Assembly: GCA_903825315.1 (NCBI GenBank)
Contig: CAIKAD010000001.1
Location: forward strand, 186,001-250,000
Length of the DNA stretch: 64,000 bases
Source of the DNA: an uncultured Candidatus Peregrinibacteria bacterium
Lineage (GTDB): Bacteria > Patescibacteriota > Gracilibacteria > Peribacterales > Peribacteraceae
Reading direction: 5' to 3'
Made by a program: the position numbers and the translations under genes. The notes beneath the pieces are model-generated. The model was given only the letters and a program-made list of their open reading frames with translations, did not search any database and had not been told where the DNA came from. Shown piece after piece: positions 8,375 to 17,029 of the stretch. Within the stretch, counting starts at the first letter, position 1; the number at the start of each line of letters is the position of its first letter.

Positions 8375-9295
8375 ATGATTTCGGTCAGACATTTGACTAA
8401 AAGTTTCGGCGCGACAAAAGCAGTAGATGATCTCTCGTTTACAGCCAAAACGGGAGAGGTACTTGGTCTTCTTGGTCCCAACGGCGCCGGGAAGACTACG
8501 ACGATGCGTCTCATCACAGGGTTTTTGTTCCCCGACGAGGGCGAGGTGACGGTGGGGACGGTGCCGATGTTTACGCGGACCACGGAAGCACAGCGGATGA
8601 TCGGGTACCTGCCGGAGGGAAACCCCTTATATAAGGAGATGTTGGTGTGCGATTTTCTCAAGTTTGCCGCGAGTGTGTTCCAGCTGGGAGAAGCGGAACG
8701 GGTGAAGGCATTGGATTTTGTAGTGGAATCCGTCGGCATCGGTGATGTGTACACACGGCCCATCGGGACCCTTTCCAAAGGATACCGCCAGCGCGTGGGC
8801 ATTGCCGCTGCGCTCGTCCACAATCCCAAAGTCCTCATTCTCGACGAGCCCACCGAGGGTCTGGATCCCAACCAGCGGACGGACCTGCGGAGTATGATCA
8901 AAAAGTTGGCGGAGGGGCGCACGATCCTCGTGAGCACGCACGTGATGCAGGAGGCGCAGGCATCCTGCGACCGCATCCTCATTATCAACCGGGGGAAGCT
9001 TGTGGCAGACGGTTCGCCTCATGAATTATCACGGGCGGCGCAGGGCAAGAGGGTGCTCATCGTGGAATGCGAGGGGAAGGATTGTGAGAAGCAGATGAAG
9101 AAAATCGAAGGACTGGAGGATGTGGTGTTCGATCCCTCCCGAGGCAATCGCGTGCGCTGCACGTTGACGAGCACGGTGGATGTTGATCTCCGTCCCGCAG
9201 TGTCGGATCTGGCACACGAGAACAAGTGGACCATTTGGCACCTGGCCGAGCAGGAGCGCCGGCTCGAAGATGTTTTCCAGTCACTTACATCATGA
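8375..9295 (+). CDS. ABC transporter ATP-binding protein (GldA-like)
   Basis: A 306-residue ABC ATPase. Walker A is GPNGAGKTT near residue 33, the signature is LSKGYRQRVGIA, Walker B is LILDEPTEGLDP and the switch His is in VSTHVMQEAQ. After the ~220-residue nucleotide-binding domain comes an ~80-residue C-terminal domain typical of GldA/NatA/CcmA-type exporters. The next gene encodes the permease partner and overlaps by four bases (ATGA). GldA-GldFG systems in gram-negative gliders take part in motility and secretion, but homologues are widespread and the substrate is not known here. Confidence 0.92.
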   Translation: MISVRHLTKSFGATKAVDDLSFTAKTGEVLGLLGPNGAGKTTTMRLITGFLFPDEGEVTVGTVPMFTRTTEAQRMIGYLPEGNPLYKEMLVCDFLKFAASVFQLGEAERVKALDFVVESVGIGDVYTRPIGTLSKGYRQRVGIAAALVHNPKVLILDEPTEGLDPNQRTDLRSMIKKLAEGRTILVSTHVMQEAQASCDRILIINRGKLVADGSPHELSRAAQGKRVLIVECEGKDCEKQMKKIEGLEDVVFDPSRGNRVRCTLTSTVDVDLRPAVSDLAHENKWTIWHLAEQERRLEDVFQSLTS

Positions 9296-11571
9296 AAAAG
9301 AAAAACGGTTTCATCGGCTCTCTCAAGAACCTCGTCACGTGGAGACGTCTGCAGGCCGTCCTTCGCAAGGAGCTGCTTGCGCTTTTCGACAGCCCCAGCG
9401 CCACGATTGTCATCGTTGTCTTCCTTCTTTTGTGGGAGTTCCTCTTCTTCCAGAATGCCTTCCTCATCGGCGAGGCGTCGCTGCGGCCCATGTTTGACCT
9501 GCTGCCGTGGCTCCTCCTGCTTTTTATCCCCGCTATTACCATGGGGAGCATTGCGCAGGAGACGGGCGACGGGACCATTGAATTCCTCCTGGCACGGCCC
9601 CTCAAGGATGCGGAGCTTCTTCTCGGCAAGTATCTTGCTGCGCTTCTCTACACCGGCATCGCCTTCCTGTTCACGGTGCCTGTGGCTATTGGCTTCCTTC
9701 TTTTTGGCAACCTGGACATTGGCGTAGTCGTTGGCCAGCTTCTCGCATCATTTGCTTTCGCCTCGGTCCTCATCGCGCTCGGCATTGCCTGTTCGAGTCT
9801 CGTCAAAAACCAGGTTGCCGCTCTCCTCATGGCGGCTGCGGCGTCGTTCCTCCTGTACATCGGAGGGTCGCCGTTCGTTACGCAGTCGCTTCCGGCAACT
9901 CTCATTCCGCTCTTCGACCGCCTCTCCCCGGCATCGCACTTTGCCTCCATGGCGCGCGGCGTCATCGATCTGCGTGACGTGTGGTATGTCATTTCGGTCA
10001 CGGCCATTTTCCTGGGCGTGGCACTTATTGCGCTCCTCCGGCGGAGGTTCGGGAATCGCGGGGGCATGCCGCAACAGATGCGGTGGGCCGTAACTGCTGG
10101 TGTCCTCCTCATTCTCCTCACCAATATCGTCGGTGCGCGCATTCCCGGACGGCTGGATCTTACCCGTGGCAGGCTCTACACGCTCAGCAGCGGCACACGT
10201 TCCATCGTCAGCGCGCTGCCGGTCCCCGTCTACATTACGCTCTATGCCTCTCCGCAGCTGCCGGTGCAACTTCAGGCCGTGCTCCGCGATATCCGCGATA
10301 CCCTCTCGGACTACCGCATGATGGGAAAAGGAAATGTCGTCCTTGCCGAAAAGGATCCCACGACAGACGAAGCCGTAGCGCGTGAGGCGCAGGAAGCCGG
10401 CGTGCAGCCGATGCAGTTCAACGTGGTGGGGCAGGGGGAGTTCCAGATGAAGTCCGGCTACTTGGGCATCGGCATCAAGGCGCGTGAGCAGACCAAAGCC
10501 ATTCCCTTTGTGCAGGATACGGGCGATCTCGAATACCAATTAACCACATTCATCCACACGCTTACGCAGCGCGATAAGAAGAAGGTGGTGTTCATCGGCG
10601 GCGAGGGCGAGCGGGCGGCTTCCGACGAGAGTGCGCTCCGACAGCAGCTTGCCACGCAGTTCACCGTGGAGGACGGGACGTTCGACGGTTCCAAGCCTCT
10701 CCCTGCGGACACGTCGGCTGTTGTGGTGGCCGGTCCCACCAAGCCGTTCTCGTCCCGCGCCAAAGCGGCGCTGCAGGACTATCTTGCCAAGGGAGGAGCA
10801 GGTCTCTTCCTTTTCGATGCCGTCGCTCCGGACATGCAGAATATGATGGGTAAGCCCGTCGGGAGCGGCAGCTTGGATCTCCTCAAGGATGCAGGCGTTA
10901 CCGTCCGTTCCGATATCGTGTACGACCTCCGCTCGCACCAGACCGTGCAGATGGGGTCGGCGTTTCAGATGCTTCTCGTACCGTATCCGTTCTGGCCCAT
11001 GGCCGTGCCGGCATCCGCTTCGCCGGTTGTTTCGCGGCTCGATAATGTCACCATTCCGTGGGGAAGCAGTTTGGGGTTGGATGAGGCTGCGCTCAAGCAG
11101 GCTGGCTACGTTGCCACGCCGCTTCTCCAGACCAGCAAGTACGCCGGCGCCGCGCCTGCCAACTCGCCGCTGGATCCGCGTGCTTCCTTCCCCGATACCA
11201 ATCTTTCCCCGCAGCTCATGGCCGTGGCGCTCGAGGGGAAGCGGACTGGCGGCAAGACCTCGCGCATTATTGTGGCGGGGGATGCGGACTTTCTCATGGA
11301 CGGTTTCATTCGCAATAGTCCCAGTAACCTCGGGTTCGCGCTCAACGCGCTCTCGTGGATGACCGAGCAGGAAGCGCTGGGGGATATTCAGGTGAAGCAG
11401 CGCACCGCTCCGCGCCTTATCTTCGCCAGTCCCGCGCAGCAGAACATGGTGCAGTACGGCAATCTCCTCCTCGCAGCGGGCCTGCCCATCCTCTTCGGGC
11501 TTTCGCGTCTTTTCCGCCGTCGGAAGCTGAGCAAGTTCACCTACGAGACTCTGCGTGTGCGGGGGGTGTGA
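9292..11571 (+). CDS. ABC-2 permease fused to a GldG-like auxiliary domain
   Basis: A 759-residue protein. The first ~245 residues are an ABC-2/GldF-type permease with six hydrophobic segments (among them ATIVIVVFLLLWEFLFF and AALLMAAAASFLLYIGG). A second membrane segment pair follows, then a large extracytoplasmic GldG/IFT52-like domain (about residues 300-720: RLDLTRGRLYTLS, KVVFIGGEGERA, IVAGDADFLMDGF) and a last membrane helix near LLLAAGLPILFGL. GldF and GldG are separate in Flavobacterium; here they are one chain. ATG at 9292 overlaps the ATPase stop; an upstream in-frame ATG at 9226 lies inside that gene and is less likely. Confidence 0.88.
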   Translation: MKKKNGFIGSLKNLVTWRRLQAVLRKELLALFDSPSATIVIVVFLLLWEFLFFQNAFLIGEASLRPMFDLLPWLLLLFIPAITMGSIAQETGDGTIEFLLARPLKDAELLLGKYLAALLYTGIAFLFTVPVAIGFLLFGNLDIGVVVGQLLASFAFASVLIALGIACSSLVKNQVAALLMAAAASFLLYIGGSPFVTQSLPATLIPLFDRLSPASHFASMARGVIDLRDVWYVISVTAIFLGVALIALLRRRFGNRGGMPQQMRWAVTAGVLLILLTNIVGARIPGRLDLTRGRLYTLSSGTRSIVSALPVPVYITLYASPQLPVQLQAVLRDIRDTLSDYRMMGKGNVVLAEKDPTTDEAVAREAQEAGVQPMQFNVVGQGEFQMKSGYLGIGIKAREQTKAIPFVQDTGDLEYQLTTFIHTLTQRDKKKVVFIGGEGERAASDESALRQQLATQFTVEDGTFDGSKPLPADTSAVVVAGPTKPFSSRAKAALQDYLAKGGAGLFLFDAVAPDMQNMMGKPVGSGSLDLLKDAGVTVRSDIVYDLRSHQTVQMGSAFQMLLVPYPFWPMAVPASASPVVSRLDNVTIPWGSSLGLDEAALKQAGYVATPLLQTSKYAGAAPANSPLDPRASFPDTNLSPQLMAVALEGKRTGGKTSRIIVAGDADFLMDGFIRNSPSNLGFALNALSWMTEQEALGDIQVKQRTAPRLIFASPAQQNMVQYGNLLLAAGLPILFGLSRLFRRRKLSKFTYETLRVRGV

Positions 11572-11761
11572 GGAATTATTCAGTACAAATGGGATGACGC
11601 TTTAGGGTCATACATTGCGTGACCCTTTCCGGGGATTTCTCCAAAGAAAGTTCGATCTTTTTCTGGAGAATACTGATACGCAGACAGCGAAATTATGGCT
11701 TCCATAAGACAAAAAGTAAACATTACACATAAAAGCATTGCTGCAAGACACTCCCAGGTTC

Positions 11762-11779
11762 ACCATAGCCGGCTATGGT
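11762..11779. repeat. 18-base perfect palindrome spanning a start codon
   Basis: A perfect palindrome whose right arm contains the ATG (11775-11777) of the DUF5678-like gene. It could be an operator or an RNA hairpin that hides the start. Upstream, AGGGTCA (11604-11610) and TGACCCT (11620-11626) form a short stem after the GldFG gene that may act as a weak terminator. Confidence 0.5.
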
Positions 11780-11939
11780 TTTAAGTCCTGAATACGCCGG
11801 CAAGTGGGTAGCAACCATCGAAGGGCGCATCATCGGCGCGAGCTATAACCTTCGTGAGCTCACCCGACGCATCGAGAAACGGAAGGACCGGTCGGACATC
11901 CGCTACACGCAGGTGCCCAAAGTGATGGTAACGGCGTAA
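11775..11939 (+). CDS. Small DUF5678-like protein
   Basis: A 54-residue protein. The pattern YAGKWVATIEGRIIGASYNLREL followed by a charged helix and a final VPK matches the small DUF5678 family (sAGKWVAL...GkViasG.sl.eL...vPk), which is common in archaea and CPR bacteria and has no known function. The frame is clean from ATG to TAA. The start codon lies inside the palindrome at 11762-11779. No Shine-Dalgarno is visible. Confidence 0.68.
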   Translation: MVLSPEYAGKWVATIEGRIIGASYNLRELTRRIEKRKDRSDIRYTQVPKVMVTA

Positions 11940-12058
11940 AGGTTTCCGGATGATCCGCATGCCTGGGCGTGTGTTTTGCCCGCGTGTTCCGCTTTGCGGT
12001 GAGGACCGGATTGCTCGCGCGTTATAGCGCAGAGAGCGCGTCGTGAGTCGCGGAGCGG

Positions 12059-12337
12059 TTACCGGGAGCGGTGCAGACCGTTCCACACCTGGGCAAAAAT
12101 CCATCCGAGTCCGTACCCGATAACAAAGGTGACGATGATCAGCTCCAGGGCAAGGAGCAGGCTGAACGAACTCACCAAAAAGGGCGGTTGGATAAAGTGG
12201 AGCCGGAAGATCCAGTCGAGGATCGCCTGTGCCCATCCGAGAAGGACGAGTAATGCCCAGAGAAAATGAAATACGGCGAAAACGCCGCCCAGCGCGAGGC
12301 CGGCCTTGTGAGGGGGGAGGTGGTGCATAGGACTCAT
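12059..12337 (-). CDS. Small membrane protein, unknown
   Basis: A 92-residue protein with two or three hydrophobic helices (LALGGVFAVFHFLWALLVLLGW, FLVSSFSLLLALELIIVTFVIGYGLG) and a short basic C-terminal tail. The His-rich start (MHHLPPHK) and the hydrophobic layout resemble small uncharacterised membrane proteins of CPR genomes. No family name can be supported. It stands alone between intergenic stretches. Confidence 0.6.
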   Translation of the reverse strand: MSPMHHLPPHKAGLALGGVFAVFHFLWALLVLLGWAQAILDWIFRLHFIQPPFLVSSFSLLLALELIIVTFVIGYGLGWIFAQVWNGLHRSR

Positions 12338-12514
12338 TGTACGCTTCTCCCAAGCGGAAACCGATGGAGCGATTGCTACATTATTGGAAGTCTTTTCTGC
12401 TGGAGGATGGGATGGTTGGATGTCTATCAGGTTCTAGTAAAATTGTTGGCGAGCATGAGCCAAAAAATATGATGGCAGAGGTGAGTTCGGGGTGAGGAGG
12501 GACGAAGAAATTTC

Positions 12515-12589
12515 CTGACAAATTGCACCAGTCCCTCCGGAAAACCGGGGGGATTTTCGCAGAGAGTTGAGCGATTACTGAATTGTCAG
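12515..12589. other. Nested inverted-repeat element, candidate structured RNA
   Basis: CTGACAAATT at 12515-12524 pairs with AATTGTCAG at 12581-12589 (one bulged A). Inside lies a GC hairpin, CCCTCCGG-AAAA-CCGGGGGG (12533-12552), followed by ATTTTC. It sits in the otherwise gene-free stretch 12338-12728, where I see no coding frame. The inner hairpin with its T-rich tail could be a terminator; the outer pair suggests a larger fold or the ends of a small element. Confidence 0.4.
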
Positions 12590-12728
12590 GCAGCTTTTCT
12601 CGTCGATTGCAGCATCATCCGGCTTCGCGGCGTGAGAGCTTAAGGTCTGTTGCATGTTTGTGCAGGATCTGGCTGGACGATCCCGCTTTGCTGCGATGAT
12701 GCATGTCCATGCTCGATTCTTTTGAGTG

Positions 12729-13955
12729 CTATGAAGCCTTTCTTGTGCTCTGCAGCATCACGATCTCCCGTCCCACGAACTGCCCCGGGCGGCGGTAGAC
12801 GAGCGTCGGGCGTCCCGTCACTTCCAGGTCGACCGCGGAGGGGATGGCGATGCGGAAGCCGATGTCGTGGAGCTTGTCCCACACCTTCTCCAGGCGGGTT
12901 TGTCCTTTGCTCGTGTACCACACGGGCCAGGTAGCCACTACGGGGACGCCGGGCAGTGTTGCAGCCACATTGCGGAGGAAATTCTCCTGCAGATCTTCCA
13001 TCATCGATTTCAAGCGAGATGCTTCCTTGAGCGGCGCTTTCTTCTCCAGAGGCGGGCCCAGCGTGGTCTCAGTGACGATCACGTCCGGTTTCGCTTTGAG
13101 GTCGAACGCCTTGCGGGCGTCCTGTTTCCATACCTTGCTCGTCGCTTCTTTCTTAGGAATGCCATGTTCCTTGCGCAACCACTCGAGATTGCGTTCGCAG
13201 GCGTTCACCGCTTTCAGAGAATCATCCGATGCCAGCACGTTCCATCCTCGAAGGAGGGTCTCGATGGGGATGACGCCGGTGCCACAGAAGGGGTCGAACA
13301 CCGTGATCTGCTTCTCTGCGTTTCCACCCACCGTCCCGTGAACGAGCCACGCGCCGAAGTTGAGGAGAATCTGGGCGAGTTTTGGCGGCAGGAGTCCCAC
13401 GTGCGTATCACGCACCGGCTTATCCATATCGCGCTTGGCGTAAGCGTTGATGTCCTGTGCGGCGACCGTGCGCCCTACCCATGTAGCATCCCCCTCCTTA
13501 ATCAGCACGATCTCGCAGCCGTGCGATCCGTCCAACAGTCCCTCATCATGGAGCACCACGGAAATGGCCGGCACGCTCTCCGTACCCACGTAGCGCGCAG
13601 GGCGGCCGTGACTTCGCAATTCCGTTTTGCACGCCCGGTACAGGTTGCGGATATCGCGCGGAGAAAATCCGTAACCGCGCAGGCTAAACGTTACCTTGCC
13701 CTGCACGCCCGCCGTTTCGTTCCGAAGCACCTGTGGGATATCTTCCAGAGTCAGATCCTTCTTATCCACCTGTCTTGCAATGGCTACCGTGCCTCCCAGC
13801 GTCTGCAGATAGCCGACATCCAGATTCAAATCACTGCGGAAGAGGAGGATTTCCCCGCCCAAAACCCGTTCCAAGTCAAAATCCGGTATGGAGGCTGAGA
13901 GCTCTGCAATGCTGATGTGGGGCTGGTGTCCGAGGAAGGCGGCGTAAGAGGGCAT
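12729..13955 (-). CDS. Trm11-like THUMP RNA methyltransferase
   Basis: A 408-residue protein. The N-terminal half (YAAFLGHQPHISIAELSA and a THUMP-like region to about residue 170) resembles Trm11/TrmG10-type tRNA m2G methyltransferases. A Rossmann methyltransferase domain follows, with motif I DPFCGTGVIPIETLLRGW and acidic motif II (ASDDS). The catalytic motif IV, normally DPPY or DLPYG, reads VTETTLGPPL, so the usual Asp-Pro-Pro-Tyr is not there. The likely substrate is tRNA, but the altered motif may mean a different target base or loss of activity. It stands as a single gene. Confidence 0.8.
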   Translation of the reverse strand: MPSYAAFLGHQPHISIAELSASIPDFDLERVLGGEILLFRSDLNLDVGYLQTLGGTVAIARQVDKKDLTLEDIPQVLRNETAGVQGKVTFSLRGYGFSPRDIRNLYRACKTELRSHGRPARYVGTESVPAISVVLHDEGLLDGSHGCEIVLIKEGDATWVGRTVAAQDINAYAKRDMDKPVRDTHVGLLPPKLAQILLNFGAWLVHGTVGGNAEKQITVFDPFCGTGVIPIETLLRGWNVLASDDSLKAVNACERNLEWLRKEHGIPKKEATSKVWKQDARKAFDLKAKPDVIVTETTLGPPLEKKAPLKEASRLKSMMEDLQENFLRNVAATLPGVPVVATWPVWYTSKGQTRLEKVWDKLHDIGFRIAIPSAVDLEVTGRPTLVYRRPGQFVGREIVMLQSTRKAS

Positions 13956-14004
13956 GTGGGAAGCATAGCGTCCTTCCGGAGTGGGTCAAAGGTTGTGGGT
14001 CTTC

Positions 14005-14123
14005 GGAATATTGGAGTAGTGGAATATTCGAATAGTGGGAAGTATCAAAATGACTATCTGGCAAGAATACGCTCGAACGGTCCTCCCAATACTCCAATAC
14101 TCTCCCATTCCCATACTCGATTC
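14005..14123. repeat. Intergenic inverted repeat built of degenerate GGAATATTGGAGTA units
   Basis: The left arm (14005-14044) consists of near-repeats of GGAATATT and GGAGTA. The right arm (14083-14123) carries the complement, with CCAATACTCCAATACT. The pair fills the gap between two minus-strand genes. The architecture (short degenerate units in two opposite arms) is the same as that of the repeats near 47.0 and 54.5 kb, though the unit differs. Confidence 0.55.
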
Positions 14124-14127
14124 CCTA

Positions 14128-15540
14128 TCACTCATTCTGAGCAACAAGTCTGTGCACCAACAGCGTCCCCACCGCGACAGCAAACGGAAGGAGTTGCGTT
14201 ACGCCGCGCCCGAATCCTGTCTGGTACGTTGCTTCGCTCGAGAGGCTGGTGAAGAGGAAGAGGAAGATCTGCATGCCGAATACCAGGAGGAAGAAACAGG
14301 TGAGGACGGCGAGGGGGGAGAAGAACGCCTTCCGCCATTCCAGTGCGAGGAGCACAAAAAGGAGAGGGAAGAGGAGGAGCCAGCTACCCTCAAAGAAGAG
14401 GCCGATGGAGATGGCGGGGAGCGCACGGGGTTGCCAGGCAAACGAGGTGCCACTGAGGGCGTGGGCGTTGCCAAAGGTAAGGCCGAGATGCCATTTGTAG
14501 AGGAGCCACGGCAGGGTAGTGACCAACAGGCAGAGGCCGAACCAGAGCAGGGCGTTCTGCATGTCCCGATGCAGAAGGAAATCCTGCCGGCGAAGAAGGA
14601 CGAGCGTGACGGCTACAATAGCGAGAAGCGGCGGGAGGTAGAGCACCAGCCCCTCGTTTTTCGTGAGCGGGATGAGTGCGAGCATGACGGCGGCCAGACG
14701 CAGGAATGCCATGTGATGCACTCGTTCCCGCGCTTCTGCAGCGGAATAGAGCAGGCTTCCCACGGCCAGAAGATGCGCGGCTACGAATACTTCCGCATAC
14801 GCCTGGGTTCCGTGAATGAGGAAGAGGGGAAGGCTTGTAAGGAGGTAGATTCCCAAAAACGACCACCAACAAGACATGCGGCGCCGCAGGAGCGTATAGA
14901 AGAGGATGACACAGGCGGCAAACCATGCGAGGTGGACGCTGTTGATGAGCCCCTCGTTCCACTCGCCTGCGAGCGATGCGAACCAGGTCTTACTGAGGGA
15001 AACAGCCGGCGGGTACGACGAGAGTTGTCCGAGTAAATTCTCGCTTCGTCCCGGCGCGCCGGTGCTCACGCTTTGCGTCACGTAGAATACTTTTCCCCTA
15101 AAGTTCCAGTTCTTGACGGTGTCGTCGAAGTACGGAGGCAAAGAGACGAGCAGCGCGGATTCCGTTCCCACCTTCGCCACGGTCCAGATGCCAAGGAGAA
15201 CGAGGAGGGCCAGCGCCCACCGCGGCGGGCGGGGAGAGGGGGGGAGGGCAGGGGTGGGGGGCCGGAGCCATGCCGGGCCACAGGTCCATCGTGCAAGGAG
15301 TGCGAGGAGAAGGAGGAGCGGGATTTGCAGCGCGAGGAAGCCCATCCGCGAAAAGGGGACATGGGCGGCAACCTGCAGGAAGAACGAGAGCGACATGGTG
15401 CCGGTGAGCCCGGTGAGAAAGCCCAGCGCCCACCGCTCACTGCGCAGGAGCACGGGGGTCCGCCCCTCGATGCACCGGAGGAGGAGCCAGCCGTTTGCGG
15501 CAGGGAGTGTGATGCCGATGAGGAATGCGAGCAGTGTCAT
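14128..15540 (-). CDS. Polytopic membrane protein, glycosyltransferase-like (PMT/ArnT type)
   Basis: A 470-residue protein with about 11-13 hydrophobic helices starting at the N terminus (LLAFLIGITLPAANGWLLL). A long loop after the third helix contains PPYFDDTVKNWNFRGKVFY, in the position where GT-C transferases place their acidic catalytic motif. Later KTWFASLAGEWNEGLINSVH and the alternating helices fit a dolichyl-phosphate-mannose-type or O-antigen-related transferase of the envelope. No diagnostic motif is strong, so the specific activity is unknown. The start overlaps the stop of the upstream gene at 15537-16706 by four bases, so the two are co-transcribed and likely act together at the membrane. 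Confidence 0.65.
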   Translation of the reverse strand: MTLLAFLIGITLPAANGWLLLRCIEGRTPVLLRSERWALGFLTGLTGTMSLSFFLQVAAHVPFSRMGFLALQIPLLLLLALLARWTCGPAWLRPPTPALPPSPRPPRWALALLVLLGIWTVAKVGTESALLVSLPPYFDDTVKNWNFRGKVFYVTQSVSTGAPGRSENLLGQLSSYPPAVSLSKTWFASLAGEWNEGLINSVHLAWFAACVILFYTLLRRRMSCWWSFLGIYLLTSLPLFLIHGTQAYAEVFVAAHLLAVGSLLYSAAEARERVHHMAFLRLAAVMLALIPLTKNEGLVLYLPPLLAIVAVTLVLLRRQDFLLHRDMQNALLWFGLCLLVTTLPWLLYKWHLGLTFGNAHALSGTSFAWQPRALPAISIGLFFEGSWLLLFPLLFVLLALEWRKAFFSPLAVLTCFFLLVFGMQIFLFLFTSLSSEATYQTGFGRGVTQLLPFAVAVGTLLVHRLVAQNE

Positions 15541-16706
15541 GGTGTTTCGCGTGAACCCGAACCGGAGGCCGGGGCGGCTTGATAGAGGAAAGAGCCGTTG
15601 CCAAAGTCACGGATGATCGATCCGTTCCGCGCAATGATTGCATCTTGAAAGTAGAGAGTGCCGTTACGCACGCGGGCATCCGGCCGCTGCCACACGAGCC
15701 ATGTGGTAACGCCGTATCCGTCTGTGGGTCCCACGCCTACGCTCGGATAGGCGAAGTATTGTGTGCGGGAAGCTATGGGCAGATCGGGAGGGGCGATGAG
15801 GCCGTAGCGTGGCTGCGAACGGAGAATGGAAAGGCTCTGGTCCAGCGTCGTGTAAAATCCTTCGAAGGATCGGAAGATCCTCCGGTCGGGCGGTTGCGAC
15901 AGGTACGTGTTCCAATCCGTGGCGGCGTTGCGGAAGAGTTCGGCGCCCATGCGCACGTCGAAGAAGATCCACAGGGCGCCGGCAATGGAAAGGAATAAGA
16001 GAACGGCGCTCCTCTTTGGCCACCAGCGGAAGCGCCATTGCCAGAGCGCGGCGAGTGCCGCCAGGAGGAGGAGGGCCAAAAAGACACGATTGGCAGACCA
16101 TCCCTGCGGCGGAGGCGTTGCGAAGAGGGTGGCGGGATTGGTGGGGACAAAGCGAATGATGGGTCCCCACAAAAAGTTGATGGACATGGGGGTGAAATCG
16201 TCAAACATCCAGAAGGTCTTCCACGCATTCCAGAGCTTGTCGGGCGGTGCCAGGCTCACCAGCTCGATACGGCGGAGTGTGAGGTGGGTCCCGGCGGGGA
16301 GAAAGAGACCCACGAGTGTCGGGTGATGGTTCCATTGCGGATAGACCGTCATATCCAACGGGATGTCGCTGAGTCCGGCTGGGATGGAAAAGGGGAGGCG
16401 GACCACCTGATCAGGAGGAGTTCCCTTATCGTTCCAGATGAAGGTGATCTGCGCAGGAGTGGCGGAAGAAAAAAGAAAACGCACGCTGTCGATGCTTGCG
16501 GATGTGTCCGTGAGCCGCGCCAGGCTTGCTTCTGTTGACGTGCGGATCTCCAGCCCCGCTTCCGTCGGCGTGGCGGAGTCGGTATTGCGGATCTGCCATT
16601 CGCCCGGAACCTGGCTTTGCGTAAAGTCCCACACAATCGTCTGTGCGGCAGAGGCTACCGCAGGTGCGAGGAAGACGATCAGAGCGAAGAGAAGGCGCCG
16701 GGGCAC
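15537..16706 (-). CDS. Exported/membrane protein of unknown function, partner of the GT-C-like protein
   Basis: A 389-residue protein. It has a signal peptide (RRLLFALIVFLAPAVASA), then an extracytoplasmic beta-sandwich-like region of about 170 residues (TIVWDFTQSQVPGEWQI) that resembles carbohydrate-binding modules. Two hydrophobic helices follow (VFLALLLLAALAALW and SAVLLFLSIAGALWIFF), then a C-terminal soluble domain. The start is GTG; a TGC-TACAGT box ends 7 bases upstream. It overlaps the next gene, so one transcript is expected. A role in envelope glycan handling is an inference from context. Confidence 0.6.
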   Translation of the reverse strand: MPRRLLFALIVFLAPAVASAAQTIVWDFTQSQVPGEWQIRNTDSATPTEAGLEIRTSTEASLARLTDTSASIDSVRFLFSSATPAQITFIWNDKGTPPDQVVRLPFSIPAGLSDIPLDMTVYPQWNHHPTLVGLFLPAGTHLTLRRIELVSLAPPDKLWNAWKTFWMFDDFTPMSINFLWGPIIRFVPTNPATLFATPPPQGWSANRVFLALLLLAALAALWQWRFRWWPKRSAVLLFLSIAGALWIFFDVRMGAELFRNAATDWNTYLSQPPDRRIFRSFEGFYTTLDQSLSILRSQPRYGLIAPPDLPIASRTQYFAYPSVGVGPTDGYGVTTWLVWQRPDARVRNGTLYFQDAIIARNGSIIRDFGNGSFLYQAAPASGSGSRETP

Positions 16707-16713
16707 GGAGGAT

Positions 16714-16722
16714 ACTGTAGCA
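16714..16722 (-). promoter_or_regulatory. Extended -10 promoter before the 16706 GTG start
   Basis: On the minus strand TGC-TACAGT ends 7 bases before the GTG. The spacing is the same as for TspO and close to pilB, so this gene pair is probably read from a leaderless message. Confidence 0.5.
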
Positions 16723-16770
16723 GAGAGGGGAAGAAGACGAGAAAGGCAGTGCTTCTAGTGTTTGTTTCTT

Positions 16771-17020
16771 GTTCTGTTTCCTCTATCCCCCAGCCCCTTT
16801 CCCCGGTGGGGAAAGGGGCGCACGTCCTTGCCTTGTCACGGCTCTTTCACTTCGCTTCAGGAACGATGTCCGGCGAAGGAGGATGGTATTGTGTGTGGTA
16901 TTTCTGTTCATCTACAAAGCCGGTTTTGATGAACAACAAGCAGAAACTAACAATCACAGAACAGCAAACATCCCCCCTCTCCTCCGGAGAGGGGGCTAGG
17001 GGGAGAGGAAACAGCACACA
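16771..17020. mobile_element. Short palindrome-ended element, non-autonomous relative of the ribE DUF559 insert
   Basis: The left end starts CTGTTTCCTCT at 16774 and contains a palindrome of CCCCTTTCCCC and its complement around GGT (16794-16818). The right end has CCCCCTCTCC and its complement (16973-16995), then GAGAGGAAACAGC. The outermost ~26 bases of the two ends are inverted copies of each other. The left end nearly matches the left end of the element at 51653-52137. The ~150-base core has no convincing gene. It fills the gap 16707-17029, which otherwise holds only the promoter at 16714, and ends nine bases past the alaS stop. Confidence 0.65.
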
Positions 17021-17029
17021 AAAACTCAC

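Noticed and set aside
14035-15036. Plus-strand frame of 333 codons rich in Glu and Arg
   Set aside because: Shadow of the membrane protein gene; strongly charged low-complexity peptide with no domain.
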